Source: CAYLZW01 sp964388085
GTDB taxonomy: Bacteria; Myxococcota; UBA727; CAYLZW01
Assembly (NCBI GenBank): GCA_964388085.1
Contig: CAYLZW010000060.1
Coordinates: forward strand, 1 to 24,665
Reading direction: 5' to 3'
Length of the DNA: 24,665 nt
Notes under the pieces: generated by a model
What the model was told of the DNA's origin: nothing
Databases searched by the model: none
The model's input: only the letters and a program-made list of their open reading frames with translations
Shown: positions 12,862 through 21,176 of the stretch, piece after piece
Layout of the letters: each line of letters begins with the position of its first letter
How positions within the stretch are numbered: the first letter of the stretch is position 1
Translations under genes and position numbers: made by a program

Positions 12862-14919
12862 ATGCACGGCCGTGCGCTCCCGCGCTGCATCGTCCTCGGC
12901 GTGACTTTGTGGTCCGCCGGCTGCCCGGACGCCGTCGGACCCCTCCACGACGACGCCGGCAGCGACGCGCGCGCGGACGCCGGGCCAGCGGCAGGGCAGG
13001 ACGGCGGCGGCGACGACGGCGGCTCCGCGGCGCTGCTCTCGCTGGCGCTCTCCCCGGCCGCGCCCGAGCTGCCCATCGGACTGTCCGTGCGCATGCGCGC
13101 CGTGGGCAGCTATGACGACGGCAGCAGCGCGCAGCTCGCCTCCGAGGTGAGCTGGTCCTCGGACGCGCCCGGGATCGCCGACGTCGGCAGCGAAGGCAGC
13201 GACCAGGCCCTGGTCACCGCCTACGCGGCCGGCACGGCCGTCATCCGCGCGTCGCTCGCCGGCGTGTCGGCGAGCGTCACGGTGACGGTGCTGCCGCGCG
13301 CGCTCGTGGCCCTCGAGGTCTCGCCGCCTTCGTCCGCGCTGTCCGCCGGACAGTCCGTGCAGCTCAGCGCCAGCGCCCGCTACGACGACGACAGCACGGC
13401 CGACGTGACGAGCCAGGTGAGCTGGTCCTCCTCGCTGCCCGCCGTGGCGAGCGTGACGGAGAGCGGCCTCGTCACGACGCTGGCCGAGGGCAGCGCGCTC
13501 ATCGAGGCCAGCAGCGGCGACCAAAGCGCCAGCAGCGTCGTCGACGTCGGCCCGCCCGTGCTCGTGCAGGTCGCCACCTACGACAAGCACTCGGCGGCGC
13601 TGCTCTCGGACGGCCGCGTGCTCGCCTTCGGCCGAAACCGCTACGGGCAGACGGGCGTCGCGCCCGGCCAGACCGAGGCCTCTTGCGCGCTGGACGACGA
13701 CTGCGCGGCGGGCGAGGTCTGTGACGTCCACGTGAGCGGCCGCGGCGTGTGCAGCACGTTCTGTCTCGAGGACGCGGGCTGCGCGGCGGGCGACGTTTGC
13801 GAATGCGAGGCGACGGACGCGAGCGGCTGCATCGAGGGCTACTGCATCGACATCGTCGACGAGCCGACCTTCGTGCCGGGCATCAGCGGCGCCACGCGCG
13901 TGGTGACGACGGCGTTCACGACCTTCGTGCTGCGCGCAGACGGCAGCGCGCTCGGCATAGGGCGCAACACGTTGGGCCTGTTCCTCGGCAACGGCGACGA
14001 CGCCGGACGCGCCATCGAGCGCACGCCGCAGCCGCTCCTGCGCAGGACGGAGACGGGCACCGAGCCGCTCACCGGCATCGTCGAGCTCAAGGGCGGCCTC
14101 GACCACGTGGTGGCGCGCAGCGAGGACGGCCACGTGTACGCCTTCGGGCGCGGCTGGGTCGGGCAGGTAGGCGACGGCGACACCTCGGACGAGAACGCCG
14201 CCGTCCTCGTCACCTTGTCTCCCGCGGGCGGCAGCGGCGCGCGCGTCCCGCTGCTCGCCGACGCCATCGCCGCCGGCGCCTACCACGCGCTCGCCGTGGA
14301 GCGCGGCACGGGGCGCGTGCTCGGCTGGGGTTGGAACGGCGTCGGCCAGCTCGGTGACGGCACGAAGGTCGGCCCCACCAGCGACGACCCCGACACGCCC
14401 GCGCTCGACGGGCAGGGCTGGGCCGAGCCCATCTGCGCCAAAGGCAGCGGCGCCGGCGGCTGTCTGGTGGGCGCCAGCGCCGTCGACGCCGGCTGGGCGC
14501 ACTCGGTCGCGCTCATCGGTGACGACGTGCTCGCCTGGGGCTGGAACCACAAAGGGCAGCTCGGCGACGGCAGCGCGATCGACCGCGCGCTCCCGGGCGC
14601 CGCCGTGCTCAGCGACGTCGTGGCCATCGAGAGCGGCTACGGACACGTCGCCGCCCTGGACGCGAGCGGCGTCTTCCGGGTGTGGGGCGAGAACGTACGC
14701 GGTCAGCTCGGCAACGGCACGACGACGGAGAGCCTCGTGCCCGTGCCGCTCTCGTTGCCCGCCGCGCCCGTGCAGCTCGTGAGCGGCGGCGATCACAACC
14801 TCGCGCTCATGCCCGACGGCAGCGTGTACGTGTGGGGCTGGAACCGCTTCGGCGAGCTCGGCCTCGGCCATCGCACGCAGCAGGCCACGCCGCTGCTGCA
14901 CCCGACGTTGCCTCCCTGA
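12862..14919 (+). CDS. putative lipoprotein with two Big2 Ig-like domains and a seven-unit RCC1 propeller
   Basis: A 685-residue exported protein. The N-terminus MHGRALPRCIVLGVTLWSAGC is a lipoprotein-type signal (SAGC box), followed by a Gly/Asp/Ala-rich spacer. The ATG at 12853 is the alternative start. Residues about 58-146 and 147-231 are bacterial Ig-like (Big2) domains (SYDDGSSAQLASEVSWSSD and YDDDSTADVTSQVSWSSS are matching strands). From 232 on I count seven RCC1-type units, each with H-x-x-A-L...G-x-V-x-x-(W/F)G-x-N-x-x-G-Q-x-G, enough for one closed seven-blade propeller. Between units 1 and 2 lies a Cys-rich insert, about 273-333, with DDDCAAGEVCD and AGCAAGDVCEC motifs. It probably displays a binding surface outside the cell; the ligand is unknown. 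A B12 radical SAM gene follows 66 nt downstream with its own promoter candidate. Confidence 0.87.
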   Translation: MHGRALPRCIVLGVTLWSAGCPDAVGPLHDDAGSDARADAGPAAGQDGGGDDGGSAALLSLALSPAAPELPIGLSVRMRAVGSYDDGSSAQLASEVSWSSDAPGIADVGSEGSDQALVTAYAAGTAVIRASLAGVSASVTVTVLPRALVALEVSPPSSALSAGQSVQLSASARYDDDSTADVTSQVSWSSSLPAVASVTESGLVTTLAEGSALIEASSGDQSASSVVDVGPPVLVQVATYDKHSAALLSDGRVLAFGRNRYGQTGVAPGQTEASCALDDDCAAGEVCDVHVSGRGVCSTFCLEDAGCAAGDVCECEATDASGCIEGYCIDIVDEPTFVPGISGATRVVTTAFTTFVLRADGSALGIGRNTLGLFLGNGDDAGRAIERTPQPLLRRTETGTEPLTGIVELKGGLDHVVARSEDGHVYAFGRGWVGQVGDGDTSDENAAVLVTLSPAGGSGARVPLLADAIAAGAYHALAVERGTGRVLGWGWNGVGQLGDGTKVGPTSDDPDTPALDGQGWAEPICAKGSGAGGCLVGASAVDAGWAHSVALIGDDVLAWGWNHKGQLGDGSAIDRALPGAAVLSDVVAIESGYGHVAALDASGVFRVWGENVRGQLGNGTTTESLVPVPLSLPAAPVQLVSGGDHNLALMPDGSVYVWGWNRFGELGLGHRTQQATPLLHPTLPP

Positions 14920-14973
14920 CGCTGTTCGCGTTCGCGCAGCGGGCCTCGGCGGGTGTGCGCCTTCGCACCCTGC

Positions 14974-14979
14974 TATCGT
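14974..14979 (+). promoter_or_regulatory. candidate -10 element TATCGT for a leaderless mRNA
   Basis: GCTATCGT is followed by 6 nt and GTG at 14986, with no Shine-Dalgarno between. This is the best match in the window to a TAnnnT -10 placed for transcription from the start codon. Confidence 0.45.
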
Positions 14980-14985
14980 GCGCCT

Positions 14986-16911
14986 GTGACCTCCCACACC
15001 GCTCGCGTCGCGCTCGTGAACATGCCCTTCGCGCCGGCCGATCGCGCGTCGTCGCAGATCGGCATCCTGCAGGCCGTGCTGAAGCGCGAAGGCATCGCCG
15101 CCGACGAGCTGCACGTAAACCTCGATCTCTACGATGAGCTGCGCGAGCGCGACGCGCACCACGCCTACGCCTCGACGCTGCCGGCCCTCGTGGGCGAGTG
15201 GCTGTTCTCGCGTCAGCCGGCGCCGAGCCTGGCCGAGGTGCAGGCGGCGTCCTCCGACGTGGGCTCGCCGCTCACGCGCCTCGTCCAGTTCGCGCGCCAA
15301 TGGGAGCTCAGCTACGACGAGCTGGTCGCCTTCCGCGAACAGACGATCGCGGGCTATGTGCGCGGGCTCGTGGCGCGCGACTGGTCGATGTACGACATCG
15401 TCGCCTTCACGCTCACCTACCCGCAGATCAACGCCTCCTTCTGGCTCGCCGAGGAGCTCAAGCGCAAGCACCCGTCGCTGTACACCGTGTTCGGCGGCGC
15501 GCTCTCGCAGATCCACCTGAGCTCGGCCGCCGAGTACATGCGCGTGTATTCGTTCGTCGACTGCTTCGTCGTCGGCGAGGCCGAGCCCGTGTTCGGCGCG
15601 GTGTGCGCGCGCGTGCTCGCGGGCGAGGACGTCCTCGCGGCGGACCTTCCGGGCGTGCTCGCGCGCGACGCCGAGGGAGCGCTGCGCGTGCCGGACACGG
15701 TGGCGCTCGTGGAGCGCTTCGACGACGCGCCCTTCCCCGACTACCGCGGCTTTCGCGACAAGCGCGCGAGCCTGCCCGCACCGACGCGCGCGCTCGTGCA
15801 GGAGGACGTCCCCGTCGAGATGGCGCGTGGCTGCGTGTGGGCGGTCAAGAAGGTCTGCAGCTTCTGTGGCTTTTATCCCGACGGCGGCTACCGCCGGAAG
15901 TCGAGCGAGGTCGCGCTCCGAGAGCTCGCCTGGCAGCAGGAGGTGCTCGGCTGGCGATCCTTCTATTCGCTCGACGCCTACCTGCCGCACGGGCTCGTGT
16001 CCGGGGTATTCCGGCGCATCCCCGAGGAGCAGCCGGGCATCACCTTCCCTTTCGTCGAGCTGCGCACGCGCATGAAGCGCAGCGAGCTCGAGCTGCTCGC
16101 GCGCGCCGGCGTCACGCTCGTGCAGCCGGGCATCGAGTGCCTCGAGGACGGGCTGCTCGACAAGATCCTGAAGGGCGTCTCGCTCGCGAACAACCTGAGC
16201 TTCTTGAAGTGGTCGAAGGAGCTCGGCCTCGAGGTCTCGTGGAACCTGCTGCTCGGCCTGCCCGACGCCACGCCGGCCGAGATGGAGCGCCAGCTCGAGG
16301 TCATCGAGCTCATCCCGCACCTCGCGCCGCCGAGCCCGACCCGGCTGTTGTTCGTGCGCGGCTCCACCTACCAGCAGCGTCCGGAGAGCTACGGCCTCGA
16401 GAACCTGCGGCCCGACTCGTTCTACCGCCTGCTGCACCCGCCCGAGCTCGACGACGAGAAGGTCGCGTACGAGTTCCAGGCCGACTGGGACATGGCGCCG
16501 CTCGAGGGCGTGCACGAGCGCACGGCCGCGGCCCTCGCGCGCTGGCAGGCGCGCTGGCGAGACACCCCGCCCGCGCTGAGCTGGGCGCGCCAAGGGGACG
16601 ATCTCGTCGTCAAGGACGGCCGTGACGAGGCGGAGGGCCTCAGGACCCTGCGGCTCACGGGCGACAATAAGCGCGCGCTCGAAGCCATCCTCGACGCCGC
16701 CGCCAACACGAGCGACGTCGCGCAGCGCGCCGGCCTCGAGCTCGCGGCGGCCTACGACGCGCTGGCGTGGCTGAACGAGCGGCGGCTCGTCGTCGAGACG
16801 CGCGACGGCTGGCTCGGGCTGCCCGTGGCCGAGAAGCCGCGCCGGCTCTCGGAGCTCATCGTGAAGACGCAGCGCGCCTGGCGCGAGCGCCGCCTGGCCG
16901 TGCTGGCCTGA
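14986..16911 (+). CDS. B12-binding radical SAM protein, RiPP maturation radical SAM protein 1-like
   Basis: A 641-residue class B-type radical SAM enzyme. GTG at 14986 is chosen because ARVALVNMPF, the first strand of the cobalamin-binding fold, starts a few residues later. Residues 1-200 form the B12-binding region (VALVNMPF..., YDIVAFTLTYPQINASFWLAEEL, YTVFGGALSQ, FVDCFVVGEAEPVF). The Fe-S motif is C283-x7-C291-x2-C294 within MARGCVWAVKKVCSFCGF; this wide spacing is characteristic of RiPP maturation radical SAM protein 1 (the RGCWWG...C-x-FCG family), as are VQPGIECLEDGLLDKILKGV and SWNLLLGLPDATPAEM. Known or proposed members C-methylate ribosomally made peptides. Length matches the family. 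The last 110 residues look like a winged-helix-like tail. No precursor-peptide gene is visible on either side, so the substrate is unknown. WW is changed to VW in the signature. Confidence 0.85.
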   Translation: MTSHTARVALVNMPFAPADRASSQIGILQAVLKREGIAADELHVNLDLYDELRERDAHHAYASTLPALVGEWLFSRQPAPSLAEVQAASSDVGSPLTRLVQFARQWELSYDELVAFREQTIAGYVRGLVARDWSMYDIVAFTLTYPQINASFWLAEELKRKHPSLYTVFGGALSQIHLSSAAEYMRVYSFVDCFVVGEAEPVFGAVCARVLAGEDVLAADLPGVLARDAEGALRVPDTVALVERFDDAPFPDYRGFRDKRASLPAPTRALVQEDVPVEMARGCVWAVKKVCSFCGFYPDGGYRRKSSEVALRELAWQQEVLGWRSFYSLDAYLPHGLVSGVFRRIPEEQPGITFPFVELRTRMKRSELELLARAGVTLVQPGIECLEDGLLDKILKGVSLANNLSFLKWSKELGLEVSWNLLLGLPDATPAEMERQLEVIELIPHLAPPSPTRLLFVRGSTYQQRPESYGLENLRPDSFYRLLHPPELDDEKVAYEFQADWDMAPLEGVHERTAAALARWQARWRDTPPALSWARQGDDLVVKDGRDEAEGLRTLRLTGDNKRALEAILDAAANTSDVAQRAGLELAAAYDALAWLNERRLVVETRDGWLGLPVAEKPRRLSELIVKTQRAWRERRLAVLA

Positions 16912-16942
16912 GGCGGCGCTCGGATCCGGACGCGAGGCCTGC

Positions 16943-16948
16943 TAGGGT
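16943..16948 (+). promoter_or_regulatory. preT: candidate -10 element TAGGGT ahead of preT
   Basis: GCTAGGGT occurs 35 nt upstream of the preT ATG, in a 72-nt gap. Unlike the other GCTA elements it leaves a normal leader containing GGGGTAGGG as a ribosome binding site. No clear -35 is seen. Confidence 0.35.
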
Positions 16949-16983
16949 CGCCTCCCTCACGACGCCACGGGGTAGGGAACCAC

Positions 16984-18366
16984 ATGACCCAGCAGCGCTT
17001 CACGGTCCCAGCGGGCCGCCTCGAAGAGAATTTCAAGGACAAGCGTCCGGCCTACACGCCCGCCGAGGCCACCGCCGAGGCGAACCGCTGCATCTATTGT
17101 GTCGACGCGCCCTGCATCAAGGCCTGTCCGACGGGCATCGACATTCCGACCTTCATCCACAAGATCGCGACCGACAACGTCAAGGGCGCCGCGCGCACGA
17201 TCTTCGAGGACAACCTGTTCGGCTATAGCTGCGCGCGCGTGTGTCCCGTCGAGGTGCTCTGCGTCGGCGACTGCGTCTACAACCAGTGGGGTAGAGAGCC
17301 CATCGCCATCGGGCGCCTGCAGCGCTACGCCACCGAGACCGCGCTCAGGAGAGACCCCGATCTGCTCGCGCGCACGACGAAGCCGAAGACGGGCAAGCGC
17401 GTGGCCTGCATCGGCGCCGGCCCTGCCTCGCTGGCGGCGGCCGGCCACCTCGCTCTCGACGGACACGAGGTGACGATCTTCGACAAGAACGAGCTGCCGG
17501 GCGGCCTCAACACCTTCGGCATCGCGCCCTACAAGCTGAAGGCGGACGACGCCCTCGACGAGGTGGCGGCCTTGTTGCGGCTCGGCGCCATCGAGCTGAA
17601 GAGCGGCGTCCGCGTCGTGGACGGCGCCGCCAAGGCGGGCGAGGTCTCGGCGCAGCAGCTGCTCGAGGAATACGACGCCGTGTTCTTCGGCGTGGGGCTC
17701 GGCCCTGACACGCTGCTCGATCTCCCCGGCGCCGAAGGCGACGGCGTCTACGGCGCCGTACAGCTCATCGAGCGCATCAAGAAGGACCCGACGCTGAAGC
17801 TGCCCGCGAACGCGCGCGCGCTCGTCATCGGCGGCGGCAACACCGCCATCGACATCGCGCACGAGCTCGCGCTGCTCGGCTGCCAGGACGTGGCCATGGT
17901 CTACCGCCGCGGCCACGAGGCCATGAGCGCTTACCAGCACGAGATGGAGCACGGCCGCGTTGACGGCGTGCGCGTCGTCGAGAACGCGGTGCCGGTGAGC
18001 TTCTTGCGCGAGGGCGACAAGCTGGTCGGGCTGAGGGTCGCCCAGGGTGACAACGGCCAGCCCGTCGCCGGCAGCGAATACGACATCGCCTGCGATCTGA
18101 TCGCGCTCGCCATCGGGCAGGCGCGCCTCACCGAGCTCGCCAAGGCGTTCCCCGGCGTCGAGCTCGACCTCAAGGGCCGCGTCAAGGTCGACGAGCACAC
18201 CATGCGCACCGGACACGCCAAGGTCTACGCCGGCGGCGATTGCGTCAACGGCGGCATGGAGGTCGTCAACGCGGCGCAGCACGGCAAGCTGGCCGCGCGC
18301 GCCATGTCGTCGTCGTTCGCCTCCCAAAAGGGCGCCGCGAAGGCCGCCCTCGCACAACCCGCCTGA
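16984..18366 (+). CDS. preT: NAD-dependent dihydropyrimidine dehydrogenase subunit PreT
   Basis: A 460-residue flavin/Fe-S subunit that takes electrons from NADH for PreA, which reduces uracil and thymine to the 5,6-dihydro forms in the cytosol. It starts with ATG after GGGGTAGGGAACCAC. Two N-terminal [4Fe-4S] Cys sets, as in the GltD-like domain of mammalian DPD, are visible: C36, C39, C44, C48 (RCIYCVDAPCIKACPTGIDIP) and C83, C87, C93, C97 (SCARVCPVEVLCVGDC). The FAD-binding motif is GAGPASLAAAGHLALDGHEVTIFD and the NAD(P)-binding motif VIGGGNTAIDIAHELALLG; AGGDCVNGG near the end is the second FAD contact. preA follows after 116 nt on the same strand. E. coli PreT is somewhat shorter (about 412 residues); the extra length here is partly a 25-residue Ala/Ser/Lys tail. 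Confusion with GltD is unlikely given preA next door. Confidence 0.93.
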   Translation: MTQQRFTVPAGRLEENFKDKRPAYTPAEATAEANRCIYCVDAPCIKACPTGIDIPTFIHKIATDNVKGAARTIFEDNLFGYSCARVCPVEVLCVGDCVYNQWGREPIAIGRLQRYATETALRRDPDLLARTTKPKTGKRVACIGAGPASLAAAGHLALDGHEVTIFDKNELPGGLNTFGIAPYKLKADDALDEVAALLRLGAIELKSGVRVVDGAAKAGEVSAQQLLEEYDAVFFGVGLGPDTLLDLPGAEGDGVYGAVQLIERIKKDPTLKLPANARALVIGGGNTAIDIAHELALLGCQDVAMVYRRGHEAMSAYQHEMEHGRVDGVRVVENAVPVSFLREGDKLVGLRVAQGDNGQPVAGSEYDIACDLIALAIGQARLTELAKAFPGVELDLKGRVKVDEHTMRTGHAKVYAGGDCVNGGMEVVNAAQHGKLAARAMSSSFASQKGAAKAALAQPA

Positions 18367-18390
18367 GCCTCCGCGAGCCCGATCCCCAAA

Positions 18391-18430
18391 GAACTTTGCG
18401 CCCTTTGCGATTCATTGCGTCTTTGCGTGA
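18391..18430. repeat. TTTGCG-rich intergenic repeat between preT and preA
   Basis: TTTGCG occurs at 18395, 18404 and 18422, with ATTGCG at 18414, a spacing of 8-10 nt. The reverse strand reads as runs of CGCAAAG units and resembles the short CGCAAAG-type repeats I recall in intergenic DNA of unrelated bacteria. It is AT-richer than its surroundings and has no coding potential. Whether it is dispersed in this genome cannot be seen here. Confidence 0.5.
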
Positions 18431-18482
18431 ACCAGAGGTCTGCACAGCAGAACGAGCCCCGCTCCCAAGTACGAGGACTGCC

Positions 18483-19868
18483 ATGGCCGATCTCTCCGTC
18501 GACTTCTGCGGCATCAAGAGCCCGAACCCCTTCTGGCTCGCCTCCGCGCCGCCGACCAACACCGGCGACCAGGTCAAGCGCGCCTTCGACGCCGGCTGGG
18601 GCGGCGCCGTGTGGAAGACGCTCGGCAACCCCATCGTCAACGTGTCCTCGCGCTTTGGCGGGCTCGACTACGGCAACACGCGCCTCGTCGGGCTGAACAA
18701 CATCGAGCTCATCACCGATCGGCCGCTGGCGGTGAACCTGCGCGAGATGGCGGAGGTGAAGAAGCTGCACCCAAAGCACGTCCTCGTGGCCTCGCTCATG
18801 GTCGAGACCAAGGAGGAGTGGAAGGAGATCATCAAGAAGGTCGAGGACGTCGGCAGTGACGCCATCGAGCTCAACTTCGGCTGCCCGCACGGCATGTGCG
18901 AGCGTGGCATGGGCTCCGCCGTCGGGCAGGAGCCGAAGGTGCTCAAGGAGATCACGGCCTGGGTGAAGGAGTACGCGAACATCCCCGTCATCGTGAAGCT
19001 GACGCCGAACGTCGGCGACATCATCGAGCCGGGCCTCGCGGCGGTCTATGGCGGCGCCGACTCCATCAGCCTCATCAACACCGTGAAGAGCATCATGGGC
19101 GTCGACCTCGAGCGCATGGTGCCGCTGCCGTATGTGGGCGGCGGCTCCTCCAACGGCGGCTATTGCGGTCCGGCGGTCAAGCCCATCGCGCTGCACCTGC
19201 TCGGGCAGCTCAGCAAGCACAGCCACGTCAACATCCCCATCAGCGGCATCGGCGGCATCAGCAATTGGAAGGACGCCGCCGAGTTCATGGCGCTCGGCTC
19301 GACGACGGTGCAGGTGTGCACGGCGGTCATGCACCACGGCTACCGCATCGTCGAGGACATGATCGAGGGCCTCAGCGACTTCCTCGACGACAAGGGCATG
19401 ACGTCGGCGCAGGAGCTCGTCGGCAAGGCGGTGCCGAGCTACAAGGACTGGGGCGATCTCGACCTGAACTTCCACGTCGTGGCGAGCATCGACGAGGACA
19501 AGTGCATCGGCTGTCAGCTCTGCTACGTGGCCTGCCTCGACGGCTCGCACCAATGCATTCACATTCCGGGCATGAGCGACGACGAGAAGAAGCAGAAGGG
19601 CCACGTCGCCTTCCCGACCCATGTGCCGGACCGGCCGGTGACGAGCGCGCTCGGCACCCAGGGCGCGCGCGTCCCCTTCGTGCACGAGGCCGAGTGCGTC
19701 GGCTGCAACCTCTGTGAGCTGGTCTGCCCGGTGCCCGGCTGCATCTCGATGGTGGAGCGCCGAAAGGGCGCGCCCGAGACCTGGAACGATCGCATTCAGC
19801 AGGGCAAGGACCACGTCCCCGGCGGCCTCGACGCCACCCGGCGCTCGCACCCGACGCGCGCCGGCTGA
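18483..19868 (+). CDS. preA: NAD-dependent dihydropyrimidine dehydrogenase subunit PreA
   Basis: A 461-residue catalytic subunit with an FMN-binding dihydroorotate-dehydrogenase-like barrel followed by two ferredoxin clusters. ATG at 18483 follows GAGGACTGCC. N-terminal LSVDFCGIKSPNPFWLASAPPTNTG, then NFGCPHGMCERGMGSAVGQ with C139 as the likely proton-donating active-site Cys. VKLTPNVGDI and ISGIGGISNWKDAAEFMALGSTTVQV are FMN-site motifs. The C-terminal clusters are C341, C344, C347, C351 and C405, C408, C411, C415. The first cluster's last Cys is followed by Leu where Pro is usual. With PreT it forms the bacterial dehydrogenase that starts reductive pyrimidine degradation. A hydantoinase-family partner for the next step is at 3-986. 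It is convergent with the WD40-like gene, 29 nt apart, across a short GC-rich gap. Confidence 0.95.
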   Translation: MADLSVDFCGIKSPNPFWLASAPPTNTGDQVKRAFDAGWGGAVWKTLGNPIVNVSSRFGGLDYGNTRLVGLNNIELITDRPLAVNLREMAEVKKLHPKHVLVASLMVETKEEWKEIIKKVEDVGSDAIELNFGCPHGMCERGMGSAVGQEPKVLKEITAWVKEYANIPVIVKLTPNVGDIIEPGLAAVYGGADSISLINTVKSIMGVDLERMVPLPYVGGGSSNGGYCGPAVKPIALHLLGQLSKHSHVNIPISGIGGISNWKDAAEFMALGSTTVQVCTAVMHHGYRIVEDMIEGLSDFLDDKGMTSAQELVGKAVPSYKDWGDLDLNFHVVASIDEDKCIGCQLCYVACLDGSHQCIHIPGMSDDEKKQKGHVAFPTHVPDRPVTSALGTQGARVPFVHEAECVGCNLCELVCPVPGCISMVERRKGAPETWNDRIQQGKDHVPGGLDATRRSHPTRAG

Positions 19869-19897
19869 GCGGGCGGGCGCCCGGTGCGCTCATCGGC

Positions 19898-21136
19898 TCA
19901 GCGGCGCGCGGCGTTGGCGGCGCCCGCCGACGTAGGCAGCGGCGCGACGAGGCGGTGCAGCAGCGCGCGGCTGTCCACGTCGACGATGGCCGCGCGTCGC
20001 TCGCTCGCGAGCAGCAACAGCGAGCCATCGGGAGAGAACGCCACGCGCCGCGGTCTCGGGATGACGTCGATCGCCTCCGCGGCGGCGCCCTCCTGCCAGA
20101 GCAGCGCGCGCTCGCCGTCGAGCAGCACGAAGCGCGTGCCGTCGGGCGAGAACACCCACACGGGCGGGCCGGCCACGCTCGACACCTCGAAGCGCACGAG
20201 CGCCTCCGCCGGCGCCTCGCTGCGCACGAGCGTGAGGTCGTGCATCGTGCGCTGGACCTCGTAAGGGCCGCTCTTTCGCGGCGCGATCAGGTCTTCGCTG
20301 GTGAAGGGCTTGGTGGGGTCCACGGGCTCGAGGCTCGGCACCTGATAGCGCACGGCCTTGCCGCTGCCGCCGAACGCGCGCACGTCGCCGCTCGGCGCGA
20401 TCTGCAGCTCTTGAAACGCGCTCTGCTGCGGCACGCGCCGCACCGCGAGCTGTTCGCCCGTCGCCACGGACCACACCTTCAAGACCGCGCGCGCGGGGAT
20501 GGTGCGGCCGCCGGCGGTGAGCGCGAAGCGGCTGTCCGCCGAGAAGCCGAGCGCGCGGATGTCGCCGTCGTCGTCGACGGATCGCGGGCTCCCTCCCGTC
20601 GCGTGCGCGAGCGGACCGTAGCGCGCGCGAAACGCCGCCGCGCCCGCCTCGAGGCGCGCGGCCTGCTCGGCGCGGGCGGCGCGGCGCTCGTCGGCGCGGA
20701 TCGAGAACGGCAGCACGATGGCGACGGCGATGCCGCTGTAGAGCAGCGTCAGCCAAAGGCGCGCTCGCGGGCTCCCGCTCGCGCTGCCGTAGAAGGCCAA
20801 GCCGATGATCGCCGCGCCCGCGAGGAGGGGCGGCCCCACGGCGGCGGCGACGATCAGCGAGCCGACGACGCCGGCGTTCGCCGAGCCGAGCAGGCTGCTC
20901 TGTGCGATGAGCAGGACCGCGCCGATGACGAGCAAGAGGCCGCCGAGGAACGCGGCCAGCGCGCGCACGCCCCCCCGCGAGACGCCGGCGCCGAGGCAGA
21001 CGGCGACGATCAGCACGGCGGCCACGAGCGCGGGCGTGAGCAGCTCCCGCTGCACCTGTGCGGTGACCACGAAGGTGAACGCGCCGACGCCGAGCGCGGT
21101 GAGCAGCAAGAGCACGGCGGCGAGGTGGCGACGCAT
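19898..21136 (-). CDS. polytopic membrane protein with WD40-like propeller fragment, unknown function
   Basis: A 412-residue protein. The N-terminal third holds about five hydrophobic helices (around 5-25, 32-52, 58-80, 88-118 and 126-147). The rest is soluble, with beta-propeller-like units: IRALGFSADSRFALTAGG...LKVWSVATGEQL, LQIAPSGDVRAFGGSGKAVRY, VWVFSPDGTRFVLLDGERALLW and RRVAFSPDGSLLLLASERRAAIVDV, each with the (F/A)SPDG turn and ending strands of WD40/quinoprotein-type repeats. Four to five units are too few for a full propeller unless degenerate ones are missed. No enzyme motif is seen. It is the last gene of the minus-strand run, 40 nt after the epoxide-hydrolase-like gene. There is no convincing ribosome binding site at 21136, so translation may depend on the upstream gene. 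Confidence 0.75.
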   Translation of the reverse strand: MRRHLAAVLLLLTALGVGAFTFVVTAQVQRELLTPALVAAVLIVAVCLGAGVSRGGVRALAAFLGGLLLVIGAVLLIAQSSLLGSANAGVVGSLIVAAAVGPPLLAGAAIIGLAFYGSASGSPRARLWLTLLYSGIAVAIVLPFSIRADERRAARAEQAARLEAGAAAFRARYGPLAHATGGSPRSVDDDGDIRALGFSADSRFALTAGGRTIPARAVLKVWSVATGEQLAVRRVPQQSAFQELQIAPSGDVRAFGGSGKAVRYQVPSLEPVDPTKPFTSEDLIAPRKSGPYEVQRTMHDLTLVRSEAPAEALVRFEVSSVAGPPVWVFSPDGTRFVLLDGERALLWQEGAAAEAIDVIPRPRRVAFSPDGSLLLLASERRAAIVDVDSRALLHRLVAPLPTSAGAANAARR

Positions 21137-21176
21137 GGAGAACCCGACGGAAGGACGCGCTGGCGAAGGCGAAGAT

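Noticed and set aside
12661..16593. A 1310-codon open frame on the minus strand
   Set aside because: It lies antisense to the RCC1 lipoprotein and B12 radical SAM genes, both of which have clear domains. Its translation is Arg/Ala/His/Val-rich with no recognisable motif, as expected from GC-rich antisense third-position bias.
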